Positions 24,218-33,792 of a stretch of 64,000 bases of DNA are shown here, one piece after another; position 1 is the stretch's first letter; every line of letters begins with the position of its first letter. The notes under the pieces are model-generated. The model had not been told where the DNA came from. It ran no database searches and saw nothing but the letters and a program-made list of their open reading frames with translations. The stretch comes from Stenotrophomonas rhizophila (GTDB lineage: Bacteria; Pseudomonadota; Gammaproteobacteria; Xanthomonadales; Xanthomonadaceae), in the NCBI RefSeq assembly GCF_003651185.1, contig NZ_RCDC01000004.1, positions 2,404,659-2,468,658 of the forward strand, in the 5' to 3' direction. A program made the translations under genes and the position numbers.

Positions 24218-25252
24218 ATGGCTTCTGTCATCCGACACGACTGGCACCGCGAGGAACTGCTGGCGCTGTTCGCGCTGCCGTTCCCGGCGCTGCTGCACCG
24301 CGCGGCCAGCGTGCACCGCGAGCAGTTCGATCCGGCGGAAGTCCAGATTTCGACCCTGCTCTCGGTCAAGACCGGCGGCTGCCCGGAAGACTGCGCGTAC
24401 TGCCCGCAGGCGCAGCGCTACAGCACCGGGGTGGACGCACAGAAGCTGATGGCCACCGACGATGTCGTCGCCAAGGCCCGCCAGGCCAAGGCCGCCGGCG
24501 CCTCCCGGTTCTGCATGGGTGCGGCCTGGCGCTCGCCCAAGGACCGCGATATCCCCAAGGTGGCGGCGATGATCCGCGAGGTGAAGGCACTCGGCCTGGA
24601 GACCTGCGCCACCTTGGGCATGCTCAGCGGCGCGCAGGCCACCGCCCTGCGCGAGGCCGGGCTGGACTACTACAACCACAACCTGGACACCGCGCCGGAC
24701 TACTACGATTCGATCATCCACACGCGCCAGTACCAGGACCGCCTGGACACGCTGGCGCACGTGCGCGATGCCGGCCTGAAGACCTGCTGTGGTGGCATCG
24801 TCGGCATGGGCGAGACCCGCGAGCACCGCGCCGGCCTGCTGCTGGCGCTGGCCACCCTGCCCGCCCACCCAGATTCGGTGCCGATCAACCGCCTGGTACA
24901 GGTCGCCGGCACGCCGCTGCATGGCACCGCCGAGCTGGACCCCTTCGAGTTCGTGCGGATGATCGCGGTGGCCCGCATCGTGATGCCACGTGCAATGGTG
25001 CGGCTCTCGGCCGGACGCGAGGCGATGAGCGACGAGCTGCAGGCGCTGTGCTTCCTGGCCGGGGCCAACTCCATCTTCCATGGCGAAAAGCTGCTGACCA
25101 CCGGCAACCCGGACACCGGGCGCGACCTGGCCCTGTTCGCGCGGCTGGGCCTGCGCCCGATGCCGGTCACGGTGGATGCCGACGGGCACGACCACCCGGG
25201 CACGGTGCACGCCGACATCACCGCCGGCGGCGGCTGCGGGCGGGCGGCCTGA
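24218..25252 (+). CDS. bioB: biotin synthase BioB
   Basis: Radical-SAM enzyme of 344 aa that inserts sulfur into dethiobiotin. The SAM cluster motif [10 protein letters not shown] is at about residues 54-63; family blocks follow: [41 protein letters not shown] and VRLSAGRE. Conserved cysteines and the Arg for the auxiliary 2Fe-2S cluster are present. The ATG at 24218 follows AGGA and gives the normal N-terminus; the extended frame upstream does not. It is the first gene of the rightward biotin operon. Confidence 0.97.
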   Translation: MASVIRHDWHREELLALFALPFPALLHRAASVHREQFDPAEVQISTLLSVKTGGCPEDCAYCPQAQRYSTGVDAQKLMATDDVVAKARQAKAAGASRFCMGAAWRSPKDRDIPKVAAMIREVKALGLETCATLGMLSGAQATALREAGLDYYNHNLDTAPDYYDSIIHTRQYQDRLDTLAHVRDAGLKTCCGGIVGMGETREHRAGLLLALATLPAHPDSVPINRLVQVAGTPLHGTAELDPFEFVRMIAVARIVMPRAMVRLSAGREAMSDELQALCFLAGANSIFHGEKLLTTGNPDTGRDLALFARLGLRPMPVTVDADGHDHPGTVHADITAGGGCGRAA

Positions 25253-25314
25253 GCCCCGAGCAGCGGGCCCGGCAACCGGGTACGCTAACGGCCCACCCGG
25301 ACCCCCTGACGACC

Positions 25315-26526
25315 ATGGCCCGTCCTGACCTGCACGACCGCATCCAGGCCCTGCGCAAGCTCCGCGACGCGCAGGGGCGCCTTCGCGTGCGCCGCGTGGT
25401 GAGCCGGCGCGATGGCGTGCGGCTGGACGTCGATGGCCAGTGGCTCACCGGTTTCTGCAGCAATGACTATCTGGGTCTGTCGCAGCAGTTCGGCGTGGTC
25501 AGCGCACTGCAGGATGCGGCCGCGCGCGAAGGCACCGGCGCCACCGGATCGCACCTGATCTGCGGCCACCACGTGCTGCATGAAGCGCTTGAACAGGAAA
25601 TGGCCGATTGGCTCGGCTATCCGCGGGCGCTGCTGTTCGGCAGTGGCTTCGCGGCGAACCTCGCGGTGCAGCAGGCCCTGCTCAGCGAAGAAGACGATGT
25701 GTGCGTACAGGACCGCCTCAACCACGCCAGCCTGCTCGATGCATCGCGCCTGGCCGGTTGCCGCCTGCGCCGCTACCCGCATCTGGATACCGAAGGCGCG
25801 CTGCGTCAGCTCAAGCACGCGCCCAGCGGCGCGGCGATGCTGGCCACCGACGGCGTTTTCAGCATGGACGGCGACATTGCCCCGCTGCGTTCCCTGTCGT
25901 TGGTGGCGCGCATGCAGGAAGCGCTGCTGTACGTCGATGACGCGCACGGCATCGGTGTGGTCGGCGAACACGGCCGCGGCTGCGTGGCCGATGCGGGCCT
26001 GGGCGTGAACGATGTGCCGCTGCAGCTGGCCACGCTCGGCAAGGCGCTCGGCGGCAGCGGCGCGGTCGTGCTCGGCGACGAGGCGATGATCCAGCACCTG
26101 GCCGAAACCGCGCGCCCCTACATCTACACCACCGCCGTGCCGCCGGCGCAGGCGGCCGCCGCCCTGGCCGCGGTGAAGCTGGCCCGCCGCGATGAGTGGC
26201 GCCGCGAAAAGCTCACCGAACTGATTGGCATCTTCCGCACCGGCGCCCGCCAGCACGGCCTGGAACTGATGCCATCGGATACCCCGATCCAACCCCTGCT
26301 GTGCGGCGCCGAATCGACGGTGATGGGCATGGCGGCCGCGCTGGAAGCCGCCGGTTTCCTGGTCAGCGCGATCCGTCCGCCCACCGTACCGGAGGGCAAG
26401 GCGCGCCTGCGGGTGACCCTGTCCGCCCTGCACACACCTGCCGAGGTGCGCGCACTGGTCGATGCGATCGCGCACGCCCGCGACACTGTGGTGCAGCCGC
26501 CATCGCTGACTGCCGTGACCGCGTGA
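25315..26526 (+). CDS. bioF: 8-amino-7-oxononanoate synthase BioF
   Basis: PLP enzyme joining pimeloyl-ACP (or CoA) and alanine, second gene of the biotin operon. It has 403 aa with [47 protein letters not shown] and the Schiff-base Lys in [11 protein letters not shown]. The length is normal. Start ATG 25315 is 62 bp after bioB, with the standard [11 protein letters not shown] beginning. Confidence 0.96.
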   Translation: MARPDLHDRIQALRKLRDAQGRLRVRRVVSRRDGVRLDVDGQWLTGFCSNDYLGLSQQFGVVSALQDAAAREGTGATGSHLICGHHVLHEALEQEMADWLGYPRALLFGSGFAANLAVQQALLSEEDDVCVQDRLNHASLLDASRLAGCRLRRYPHLDTEGALRQLKHAPSGAAMLATDGVFSMDGDIAPLRSLSLVARMQEALLYVDDAHGIGVVGEHGRGCVADAGLGVNDVPLQLATLGKALGGSGAVVLGDEAMIQHLAETARPYIYTTAVPPAQAAAALAAVKLARRDEWRREKLTELIGIFRTGARQHGLELMPSDTPIQPLLCGAESTVMGMAAALEAAGFLVSAIRPPTVPEGKARLRVTLSALHTPAEVRALVDAIAHARDTVVQPPSLTAVTA

Positions 26527-26542
26527 CAGCGCTGGGTTGAGC

Positions 26543-27304
26543 ATGCAGATCGATGTCATCGGCCAGGGCCCCGCGCTGGTCCTCATCCACGGCTGGGCCC
26601 TGCACGGCGGCGTGTTCGCACCGTTGGTGGACCGCCTGTCGGCGCACTTCCAGCTGCACCTGGTGGATCTGCCCGGCCACGGCGCCAGCCGCGCTGACAC
26701 CACGCCGCTGCGCCTGCCGTACGTGGTCAATGCCATCGCCGCCGCCACGCCGCCGGCGGTCTGGTGCGGCTGGTCGCTAGGGGGGCTGTTCGCGCTGCAT
26801 GCTGCCGCGACCCTGCCCCAGGTGCGTGCGCTGGCGATGATCGCCGCCACGCCGCGTTTCGTGCGCGGCGACGACTGGCCGCATGCGGTGGAGCCGGCGG
26901 TGTTCGAACAGTTCGGTCAGGACCTCGCGCAGGATTATCGCGGCACGCTGGAGCGCTTCCTCGCGCTGGATGCGATGGGCTCCGAACACGCCCGGCAGGA
27001 ACTGCGCACGCTGCGCGGGATGCTCGTCGCGCGCGGTGAGCCTACCCCACGCGCATTGCAGGAAGGCCTGCGCCTGCTGGAGAACACCGATCTGCGCGGC
27101 GCCCTGGCCCAGCTGGGCAAGCCCAGCCTGTGGCTGGCCGGCCAGCGCGACCGGCTGGTCTCGGCGCGCGCCATGCAGGCTGCCGCCGCGCTGGCGCCGG
27201 GCGCGCAGGCGCATGTGATCGCCCGGGGCGGGCATGCCCCTTTCCTCGGCCATACCGACGAGGTGGCCGCGCAGCTGCAACACTTTGTTGCCGCGCTGCC
27301 TTGA
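26543..27304 (+). CDS. bioH: pimeloyl-ACP methyl ester carboxylesterase BioH
   Basis: The alpha/beta hydrolase of 253 aa frees pimeloyl-ACP from its methyl ester, ending the BioC-started chain. LIHGWALHGGVF forms the oxyanion region and the nucleophile Ser lies in GWSLGG (about residue 78). The acid Asp lies in AGQRDRLV and the His in GGHAPFLGH. ATG 26543 is chosen; TTG six bases earlier is also open. It lies 16 bp after bioF, so it is cotranscribed. Confidence 0.94.
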   Translation: MQIDVIGQGPALVLIHGWALHGGVFAPLVDRLSAHFQLHLVDLPGHGASRADTTPLRLPYVVNAIAAATPPAVWCGWSLGGLFALHAAATLPQVRALAMIAATPRFVRGDDWPHAVEPAVFEQFGQDLAQDYRGTLERFLALDAMGSEHARQELRTLRGMLVARGEPTPRALQEGLRLLENTDLRGALAQLGKPSLWLAGQRDRLVSARAMQAAAALAPGAQAHVIARGGHAPFLGHTDEVAAQLQHFVAALP

Positions 27305-27364
27305 CCTGTTCCGGCCGCGCATCGCCGATCATGTACGCCTGCCTTTCTCCACAGGACTGACCCC

Positions 27365-28147
27365 ATGGATCTTGGAATCGCCGGCCGTTGGGCCCTGGTC
27401 TGCGCCGCCAGCAAAGGCCTCGGGCTGGGCTGTGCACGCGCACTCGCCCGCGAGGGCGTCAACGTGGTCATCGCCGCGCGCGGTGAAGCGGCCCTGGAAC
27501 GCGCCGTGCTCGAACTGCAGGGCCTGCCGGGCGCACGCAGGGTGATCGGCGTGGTTGCCGACATCACCACGCCGGAAGGCCGTACCGCCGCGCTGGCCGC
27601 CTGCCCGCAGGTCGACATCCTGGTCAACAACGCGGGGGGCCCGCCGGCGGGCGATTTCCGCCAGTTCACCCGCGGGGACTGGATTGCCGCACTGGATGCC
27701 AACATGCTGGCCCCGATCGAGCTGATCCGCACCACGGTGGATGGCATGATCGAGCGTGGTTTCGGCCGCGTGGTCAACATCACCTCCTCCTCGGTGAAGG
27801 CCCCCATCGACATCCTCGGGCTGTCCAACGGCGCGCGCTCCGGCCTGACCGGGTTCGTGGCCGGGCTGGCACGCAAGACCGTCGCCCACAACGTCACCCT
27901 CAACAATCTGCTGCCGGGCCAGTTCGATACCGATCGCCTGCGCGGCAACTTCGCGTACCTGGCGCAGCAGCAGGGCATCGATGCCGGCCAGCTTGCCGAG
28001 CGCAAACGCACGCATATTCCCGCCGGCCGCTTCGGCACCGCCGATGAGTTCGGTGCCGCCTGCGCCTTCCTGTGCAGCGCACAGGCCGGCTACATCACCG
28101 GGCAGAACCTGCTGATCGATGGCGGCGCCTACCCGGGCACCTTCTGA
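27365..28147 (+). CDS. atypical SDR family protein inside the biotin operon
   Basis: Rossmann-fold short-chain dehydrogenase/reductase-like protein, 260 aa, between bioH and bioC. The cofactor loop reads VCAASKGLGLGCARALA, a slightly altered TGxxxGxG. LVNNAGG and VNITSSSVKAPI are present. Where canonical SDRs have YxxxK the sequence reads LSNGARSGLTG, with neither Tyr nor Lys. It ends with the usual LIDGGAYPGTF. This fits the ketoacyl-reductase-like SDR subgroup lacking the classic catalytic tetrad. A role in making the pimeloyl chain is suggested only by position. Confidence 0.85.
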   Translation: MDLGIAGRWALVCAASKGLGLGCARALAREGVNVVIAARGEAALERAVLELQGLPGARRVIGVVADITTPEGRTAALAACPQVDILVNNAGGPPAGDFRQFTRGDWIAALDANMLAPIELIRTTVDGMIERGFGRVVNITSSSVKAPIDILGLSNGARSGLTGFVAGLARKTVAHNVTLNNLLPGQFDTDRLRGNFAYLAQQQGIDAGQLAERKRTHIPAGRFGTADEFGAACAFLCSAQAGYITGQNLLIDGGAYPGTF

Positions 28148-28183
28148 GTCCACCGCACCACCGTTTTGAGCCGTGAGTACCCC

Positions 28184-29068
28184 ATGACGTCCAGCTTCGA
28201 TCCCCATCACGTCCGCCGCGCCTTCTCGCGCGCCGCCAGCAGTTACGACGCCGCCGCGGCACTGCAGCGCGAGGTGGAAAAGCGCCTGCTCGAATCGCTG
28301 GATTACCTGGAAAACCGCCAGCCGCAGGTGGTGCTCGATGTCGGCAGCGGCACCGGCCATGCCAGCGCTGTGATGAAGAAGCGCTGGCCGAAGGCCCAGG
28401 TGATCGCGCTGGATCTGGCCCAGCCGATGCTGCGCGAGGCGAAGAAGCAGGCGGGCTGGTGGAAGCCGTTCTCGCGCGTGTGCGGCGATGCGCAGGCGCT
28501 GCCGGTGCTGGACCAGAGCGTGGATGTGATCTTCAGCAACCTGTGCCTGCAGTGGGTGGAGGATCTGCCGGCGGTGTTCGCCGGGTTCCGCCGCGCGCTC
28601 AAGCCCGGGGGCCTGCTGCTGGTCTCCACGTTCGGGCCGGAGACCCTGATCGAACTGCGCGATGCGTTCGCCGCCGCCGACGAGGTGCCGCATGTCAGCC
28701 GTTTCGCACCGATCGCACAGTTCGGCGATGCGCTGATGATGTCCGGCTTCCGCGATCCGGTGCTGGACCGCGACCTGTTCACCCTGACCTACGACGACCT
28801 GACCGCACTGATGCGCGAGCTGCAGGCGATCGGCGCCACCAACGCGCGCCAGGACCGCCGCCACACCCTGACCGGGCGCGGGCGCTTCGATGCCGCGCGG
28901 GCCGCCTACGAGCCGCTGCGGCGCGAAGACGGCACGCTGCCCAGCAGCTGGGAAGTGATCTACGCGCACGCCTGGGCGCCGGAAGGCGGCGCGCCGATCC
29001 GCGAGCGCGGGCACGATGTTGCCACGGTGCCGGTCTCGGCGATTCCGATCCGCCGCAAAACGCCCTGA
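28184..29068 (+). CDS. bioC: malonyl-ACP O-methyltransferase BioC
   Basis: SAM-dependent methyltransferase, 294 aa, that caps malonyl-ACP so that fatty-acid synthesis can extend it to pimeloyl methyl ester. The N-terminus FDPHHVRRAFSRAASSYDAAAALQ is diagnostic for BioC. Motif I is VVLDVGSGTGHA, then FSNLCLQWVEDLP and LKPGGLLLVSTFG. ATG 28184 was chosen over an upstream in-frame start because of that N-terminus. It is the last gene of bioB-F-H-SDR-C; bioA and bioD are not in the window. Confidence 0.94.
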   Translation: MTSSFDPHHVRRAFSRAASSYDAAAALQREVEKRLLESLDYLENRQPQVVLDVGSGTGHASAVMKKRWPKAQVIALDLAQPMLREAKKQAGWWKPFSRVCGDAQALPVLDQSVDVIFSNLCLQWVEDLPAVFAGFRRALKPGGLLLVSTFGPETLIELRDAFAAADEVPHVSRFAPIAQFGDALMMSGFRDPVLDRDLFTLTYDDLTALMRELQAIGATNARQDRRHTLTGRGRFDAARAAYEPLRREDGTLPSSWEVIYAHAWAPEGGAPIRERGHDVATVPVSAIPIRRKTP

Positions 29069-29086
29069 GCCGACCGCACTGATCGC

Positions 29087-29113
29087 GTAGAGCCGACCAC
29101 GGGTCGGCGCTAC
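29087..29113 (+). repeat. GTAG-type REP palindrome
   Basis: GTAG at 29087 is followed by AGCCGACC-ACG-GGTCGGC and a closing GCTAC. This matches the GTAG-headed palindromes of Stenotrophomonas. The last bases supply the stop codon (29110-29112) of the ydcF-like gene on the minus strand. Confidence 0.8.
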
Positions 29114-29709
29114 GACGGGAACAGATCGCGATGGAAGAAGTAGATTTCCTGCGCCAGGAACCGCCAGCTGGTGTGGAAGCTGCGGAAGCGCGTGCTCGGC
29201 GTGGACGAGGCCAGCGCATCGATGCCCAGCTCGCGGCACAGGCGCAGCGCGCGGGCCATGTGCAGCGGGTCGCTGACGATGATCACGCGGTGCAGCTTGC
29301 GCTGATCCATCAAGCGCCGCGCCTCGATCAGGTTCTGCCGCGTGGTGCGTGAGGCGGTCTCGATCAGGATCGCATCGTCGGGCACGCCCTGCTTGAGCGC
29401 ATAGCGGCGCGCCACCTGCGATTCGGAAAAGCGCGCGCCGGTGCCGCCGTAGCCACCGGTGAAGATCAGCAGCGGCGCATAGCCCTGCTGGTACAGGTCC
29501 AACCCGTGCCGGATGCGCTCTTCGAACACCGGCGACGGCTTGGCGTCATAGGCCGCCGCGCCGAGCACGATGATCGCATCGGCTTTCTGCGCCTGGTCGC
29601 GCTCGCCGATCCAGACGATCCACGCGGTGACCCCGAGCAGCCACACCGCCAGCACGATGCACAGCCGCCACAGCCACCCGAACACACCCACCCGCGTGCG
29701 CCGGCTCAT
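29110..29709 (-). CDS. YdcF family (DUF218) membrane-anchored protein
   Basis: Signal-anchor protein of 199 aa: one N-terminal membrane helix (WLCRLCIV-like region, about residues 9-31), then a DUF218 domain. Family motifs are ADAIIVLGAAAYDAKPSPVFEERI, LLIFTGGYG, ETASRTTRQNLIEA and IIVSDPLHMARAL. Homologues include E. coli YdcF and SanA/ElyC, the latter affecting envelope biogenesis; the reaction is unknown. ATG 29709 overlaps the stop of the upstream dehydratase gene by 4 bp, so they form an operon. The stop codon lies in a REP palindrome. Confidence 0.88.
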   Translation of the reverse strand: MSRRTRVGVFGWLWRLCIVLAVWLLGVTAWIVWIGERDQAQKADAIIVLGAAAYDAKPSPVFEERIRHGLDLYQQGYAPLLIFTGGYGGTGARFSESQVARRYALKQGVPDDAILIETASRTTRQNLIEARRLMDQRKLHRVIIVSDPLHMARALRLCRELGIDALASSTPSTRFRSFHTSWRFLAQEIYFFHRDLFPS

Positions 29710-30665
29710 GCCGCACCCCACGGCAGGGCATCCAGATCGACATTGCCACCGGACAGCACCACGCCGACCCGTTTGCCGGCAAAGCGCGCCGGTTCGGCGA
29801 GGATCGCCGCCAGGGCGATGGCCGAGGACGGTTCCACCACCTGCTTGAGCACCTGCCAGATCTGCCGCATTGCGGCGACGGTGGCCTCATCGGCGACGGT
29901 GATGACCTGCGCCGCGCCCTGCAGCAGGGCGAAGTTGGGCGCGCCGAGCGTCCCGCGCAGGCCATCGCAGACGGTGTCGGGGGTGAAGTCGATGCGGCGC
30001 TCGCCAGCCGCCAGCGAGCGTGCGGTATCGGCCGCGCCCAGCGGTTCGGCCAGAACCAGCCCGGTTGCCGGGGCGACCGCCTGCAGCGCCAGCCGCGTGC
30101 CCGAGGCCAGGCCGCCGCCGCCCACCGGCACCACCATCATGTCCAGGCCCTCGCTGGCGTGCAGCAGCTCCAGCGCCGCCGTGCCCTGGCCGGCGATCAC
30201 CTGCGGGTCGGTATACGGATGCACCAGGGTCGCCCCGGTTTCGGCCTGGACCTGGGCGCACATCGCTTCGCGCGCGGCGATCGAGGCATCGCAGCGCCAC
30301 AGCGTGGCCCCGTGACGGCCGATGTTGGCCAGCTTGGCGGCCACCGCGCCCTCGGGCACGACCACGTGGCAGGCGATGCCGCGGGTGCGCGCAGCCAGCG
30401 CCAACGCCGCGCCATGGTTGCCGGAGGAGTGGGTGACCACCCCGCGCCGGGCCTGCGCCTCCTCCAGCGCCCAGACGGCATTGCAGGCACCGCGGAACTT
30501 GAACGCCCCGCTGCGCTGCAGATGCTCGGCCTTGAAGAACACAGTGGCGCCGGTCATCGCATCCAGCGTGCGCGAGCGCAGTACCGGCGTCACGCAGGCG
30601 TGCACGGCAATGCGCGCCGCCGCCGCCAGCACGTCGTCAACACAGGGCAAGGGTGAATCGCTCAT
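29706..30665 (-). CDS. threonine/serine dehydratase-like PLP enzyme
   Basis: Fold-type II PLP enzyme, 319 aa, without a C-terminal regulatory ACT domain, so it belongs with catabolic threonine dehydratase and serine racemase-like proteins. The PLP Lys sits in RSGAFKFRGACNA (about residue 54), followed by THSSGNHGAALALAA. The glycine-rich phosphate loop is VVPVGGGGLASG, and VLSGGNVDLDAL closes the fold. The exact substrate (Thr, Ser, hydroxyaspartate) cannot be read from the sequence. It is followed by the ydcF-like gene with a 4-bp overlap. Confidence 0.88.
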   Translation of the reverse strand: MSDSPLPCVDDVLAAAARIAVHACVTPVLRSRTLDAMTGATVFFKAEHLQRSGAFKFRGACNAVWALEEAQARRGVVTHSSGNHGAALALAARTRGIACHVVVPEGAVAAKLANIGRHGATLWRCDASIAAREAMCAQVQAETGATLVHPYTDPQVIAGQGTAALELLHASEGLDMMVVPVGGGGLASGTRLALQAVAPATGLVLAEPLGAADTARSLAAGERRIDFTPDTVCDGLRGTLGAPNFALLQGAAQVITVADEATVAAMRQIWQVLKQVVEPSSAIALAAILAEPARFAGKRVGVVLSGGNVDLDALPWGAA

Positions 30666-30813
30666 GACGCAAGATTAACGTATGCCCCATGCCCACACCC
30701 GTCCGGATGAACGTGTCAGCATGGCAACCATTCATTCGGATCGGGCTGAGTTAAGGGCCGATTCAATGCCCTGGGCTGAAGCTGGCCCTACAGCCCTTTG
30801 GGGGGACCCCATC

Positions 30814-31338
30814 ATGAAAATGCGCCTTGTTCTTGCCGGTGGCCTGTTATTGGCCCTGTCCGGCTGCGCGACGTACGACTATGTCGGCGGTGGCGGCGGC
30901 AATGGCTACTACCACGGCGCACCCTCGGTCGAGTATCGCTACCCGGCCGGCTATCCCTACGGCTACGGCAGCGGCTATTACGGCGGCGGTGGCTATTACG
31001 GCTACGGCGGGTATGGCGGTGGTTACGGCTATCCGGTGTATCGCCCGTACCCGAACTATCGCCCGCCGCACAATCATCGGCCGCCGCCGCGCCCCGGCAA
31101 CGGCAACGGCAACCCCACCCGTCCGCCGGATCGCCCGCGTCCGAACAACGGCGGCTCGCCGTGGCGGAACATGGATTCGGTGGGTGGCCCGCGCCGCCCG
31201 CAGCAGCAGCAACAGCAGCGCCCCTCCCCACCGCCCCAGGCACGCCCGGCCCAGGCCCCGCGTCCCTCTGCGCCGAGGATGAACGGTTCCCCGTGGCGGA
31301 ATCTCAACAATGCGAACCAACGCACAGTTGAGCCGTGA
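30814..31338 (+). CDS. Gly/Tyr- and Pro-rich lipoprotein
   Basis: The 174-aa protein has lipoprotein signal MKMRLVLAGGLLLALSGC (Cys18; Ala at +2 suggests the outer membrane). The mature part is low-complexity: residues about 25-80 are Gly and Tyr with repeats like YGGGGYYGYGGYGGGYGY, then a Pro/Asn/Arg-rich tail. SPWRNMDSV and SPWRNLNNA form a repeated SPWRN motif near residues 111 and 161. No catalytic domain is seen. ATG 30814 is preceded by GGGGGA. Confidence 0.75.
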   Translation: MKMRLVLAGGLLLALSGCATYDYVGGGGGNGYYHGAPSVEYRYPAGYPYGYGSGYYGGGGYYGYGGYGGGYGYPVYRPYPNYRPPHNHRPPPRPGNGNGNPTRPPDRPRPNNGGSPWRNMDSVGGPRRPQQQQQQRPSPPPQARPAQAPRPSAPRMNGSPWRNLNNANQRTVEP

Positions 31339-31512
31339 GATGGCTTGATTTTCACGCGCCCGGCAGTTCACTCTAGTCGGGCAGTGACAGTCACGGTCAC
31401 AAAGTGCCAAAAGCGACAAGTGACGTCACATTCGGCTCTATGTCGATATCCGCCAGGAACATCTGGATCCCCCCTGTTCCGGCCCTGTCGGATGTCGGCA
31501 CCTACAACGCAG

Positions 31513-31539
31513 AAGGCCCCGCCAATGGCGGGGCCTTTT
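31513..31539 (+). terminator. Rho-independent terminator
   Basis: AAGGCCCCGCC-AAT-GGCGGGGCCTT followed by TT. The stem is symmetric and could act in both directions. It lies 175 bp after the lipoprotein gene. Confidence 0.7.
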
Positions 31540-31573
31540 GTATCTGGCGCCCAGCCAGCCGCCGCGCGCCGGC

Positions 31574-31610
31574 AAAAAAACAGGGCCGGCAGTCCCCCGA
31601 CTACCGGCCC
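31574..31610 (-). terminator. minus-strand terminator without an obvious gene
   Basis: On the minus strand GGGCCGG (31610-31604) pairs with CCGGCCC (31589-31583), then TG and a run of seven T (31580-31574). The T run is only on this strand, so transcription from the right is stopped here. The nearest genes to the right are on the plus strand. Confidence 0.6.
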
Positions 31611-31832
31611 CTCTGCTTCCCCACGATGCGCTTGGACCGGCCCCTGTTCCAATTCCGGTCCGTTACGCACAAGGCGCATGCCATCCTGGGTGCTATTGGG
31701 TTATCTGCAGAAAACGTGCCAACTTGAGGGTGGATTTCATCGCCCCCGACGAATGGCGCTAAAATCGCCACCCGCGCCCTGCCTACAGGGCAGACCCTGG
31801 GCCGCCCGGCCCCGTCCCGAGTTCCTCCGCCA

Positions 31833-33722
31833 ATGACTGACTCCTTCTATCGCTACGACGTCATCGTCATCGGCGGCGGCCACGCCGGCACCGAAGCGGC
31901 GCTGGCGGCCGCGCGCAGTGGCGCGCGCACCCTGCTGTTGACCCACAACGTGGAAACCATCGGCGCGATGAGCTGCAACCCGGCCATCGGCGGCATCGGC
32001 AAGGGCCACCTGGTCAAGGAGATCGACGCCCTCGGCGGAGCGATGGCGCATGCCGCCGACCGCGCCGGCATCCAGTGGCGCACGCTCAATGCCTCCAAAG
32101 GCCCGGCCGTGCGCGCCACGCGCTGCCAGGCCGACCGCAATCTGTACCGGATGGCGATCCGCCAGATCGTCGAAGCCCAGCCCAACCTGACCGTATTCCA
32201 GGCGGCGGTCGATGACCTGATCATCGAAGGCGATGCCGTGCGCGGTGCGATCACCCAGACCGGGCTGCGCTTCAGCGCGGCCGCGGTGGTGCTCACCGCC
32301 GGCACCTTCCTGGCGGGCAAGATCCACGTTGGTGAAACCCAGTACGCCGCCGGCCGCATGGGCGACCCGCCGGCGACCACGCTGGCCGCGCGCCTGCGCG
32401 AGCGCCCGTTCGTGATCGACCGCCTCAAGACCGGCACCCCGCCACGCATCGACGGCCGTTCGCTGGATTACACCGTGATGGAAGAACAACCCGGCGACGA
32501 TCCGCGCCCGGTGATGTCCTTCCTGGGCAGCGTGGCCGAGCACCCGGCGCAGGTCAGCTGCTGGATCACCCATACCAGCGAGCGCACGCACGAGATCATC
32601 CGCAACGCCCTGCACCGCTCGCCGCTGTACAGCGGCCAGATCGAAGGCATCGGCCCGCGCTACTGCCCCTCCATCGAGGACAAGGTGGTGCGCTTCGCGG
32701 AAAAGGCCAGCCACCAGATCTTCGTCGAGCCCGAAGGGCTGGACGTGGTCGAGATCTATCCCAACGGCATCTCCACCTCGCTGCCCTTCGATGTGCAGCT
32801 GGAGCTGGTCCGCAGCATGCGCGGTTTCGAGAACGCGCACATCACCCGCCCCGGCTACGCGATCGAATACGACTTCTTCGATCCGCGCGGGCTGAAGAAC
32901 ACGCTGGAGACCAAGTCCGTCAGCGGCCTGTTCTTCGCCGGCCAGATCAACGGCACCACCGGCTATGAAGAAGCCGCCGCGCAGGGCCTGCTGGCCGGGC
33001 TCAACGCCGCGCGCTTCACCCGTGACGACGCCGGCTGGTGCCCGCGCCGCGATGAGGCCTACCTGGGTGTCCTGGTCGACGATCTGATCACCCACGGCAC
33101 CAACGAGCCCTACCGCATGTTCACCAGCCGCGCCGAATACCGGCTGCAGCTGCGCGAGGACAACGCCGATGTGCGCCTGACCGGCCTGGGCCGCGAGCTG
33201 GGCCTGGTCGACGAGCGCCGCTGGGCCGCCTTCCAGACCAAGCAGGATGCCGTGACGCAGGAAACCGCACGCCTGCGTGCGCTGTGGGCGACGCCAGGCA
33301 ATGCGCTGGGCCGCGAAGTGGAGGCCACGCTGGGCGTGGCGGTCAGCCGCGAAACCAATGTGCTGGACCTGATCAAGCGCCCGGAACTGGACTACGCCAC
33401 GCTCATGCAGGTGCCGTCGCTGGGCCCGGCCGTGGCCGATGCCAAGGTCGCCGAACAGGTCGAGATCGGCGTGAAGTACGCCGGCTATCTGGACCGCCAG
33501 CGCGACGAGATCGAACGCCAGCAGCGCCACGAGAACACCGCGATCGCGGCCGATTTCGATTACGCCGGCGTACGCGGTCTCTCGGCGGAAGTGCAACAGA
33601 AGCTCGAGCGCGTGCGGCCGCAGACCCTCGGCCAGGCCCAGCGCATCCCCGGGATGACCCCGGCGGCGATCTCGCTGCTGCTGGTGCACCTGGAGCGCGC
33701 GCGCCGTACCCGCGCCGCGTAA
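31833..33722 (+). CDS. mnmG: tRNA uridine-5-carboxymethylaminomethyl enzyme MnmG (GidA)
   Basis: FAD-dependent enzyme of 629 aa that, with MnmE, makes cmnm5U34 in tRNA anticodons. The FAD motif is [21 protein letters not shown] (residues 9-29). Diagnostic blocks [44 protein letters not shown] and [17 protein letters not shown] all occur. The helical MnmE-binding C-terminus ends at [15 protein letters not shown]. Length and start are standard. Confidence 0.97.
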   Translation: MTDSFYRYDVIVIGGGHAGTEAALAAARSGARTLLLTHNVETIGAMSCNPAIGGIGKGHLVKEIDALGGAMAHAADRAGIQWRTLNASKGPAVRATRCQADRNLYRMAIRQIVEAQPNLTVFQAAVDDLIIEGDAVRGAITQTGLRFSAAAVVLTAGTFLAGKIHVGETQYAAGRMGDPPATTLAARLRERPFVIDRLKTGTPPRIDGRSLDYTVMEEQPGDDPRPVMSFLGSVAEHPAQVSCWITHTSERTHEIIRNALHRSPLYSGQIEGIGPRYCPSIEDKVVRFAEKASHQIFVEPEGLDVVEIYPNGISTSLPFDVQLELVRSMRGFENAHITRPGYAIEYDFFDPRGLKNTLETKSVSGLFFAGQINGTTGYEEAAAQGLLAGLNAARFTRDDAGWCPRRDEAYLGVLVDDLITHGTNEPYRMFTSRAEYRLQLREDNADVRLTGLGRELGLVDERRWAAFQTKQDAVTQETARLRALWATPGNALGREVEATLGVAVSRETNVLDLIKRPELDYATLMQVPSLGPAVADAKVAEQVEIGVKYAGYLDRQRDEIERQQRHENTAIAADFDYAGVRGLSAEVQQKLERVRPQTLGQAQRIPGMTPAAISLLLVHLERARRTRAA

Positions 33723-33792
33723 CGGAAAGAAAAAACGGCGCCCGGTATCATGACCACGCGCCCAGCAGGGCGCGTCATTGTCTGGAGTCCGC

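Larger units (their letters stand above)
31339..31832. other. 494-bp gap before mnmG with two hairpins
   Basis: It holds two terminator-like structures listed separately and presumably the mnmG promoter. No protein-coding frame is supported. One hairpin is oriented to stop minus-strand transcription although no minus-strand gene lies to its right. Confidence 0.5.

Noticed and set aside
31513-31539. Hairpin as a riboswitch part for mnmG
   Set aside because: It is a plain symmetric terminator stem with no conserved aptamer-like sequence around it.
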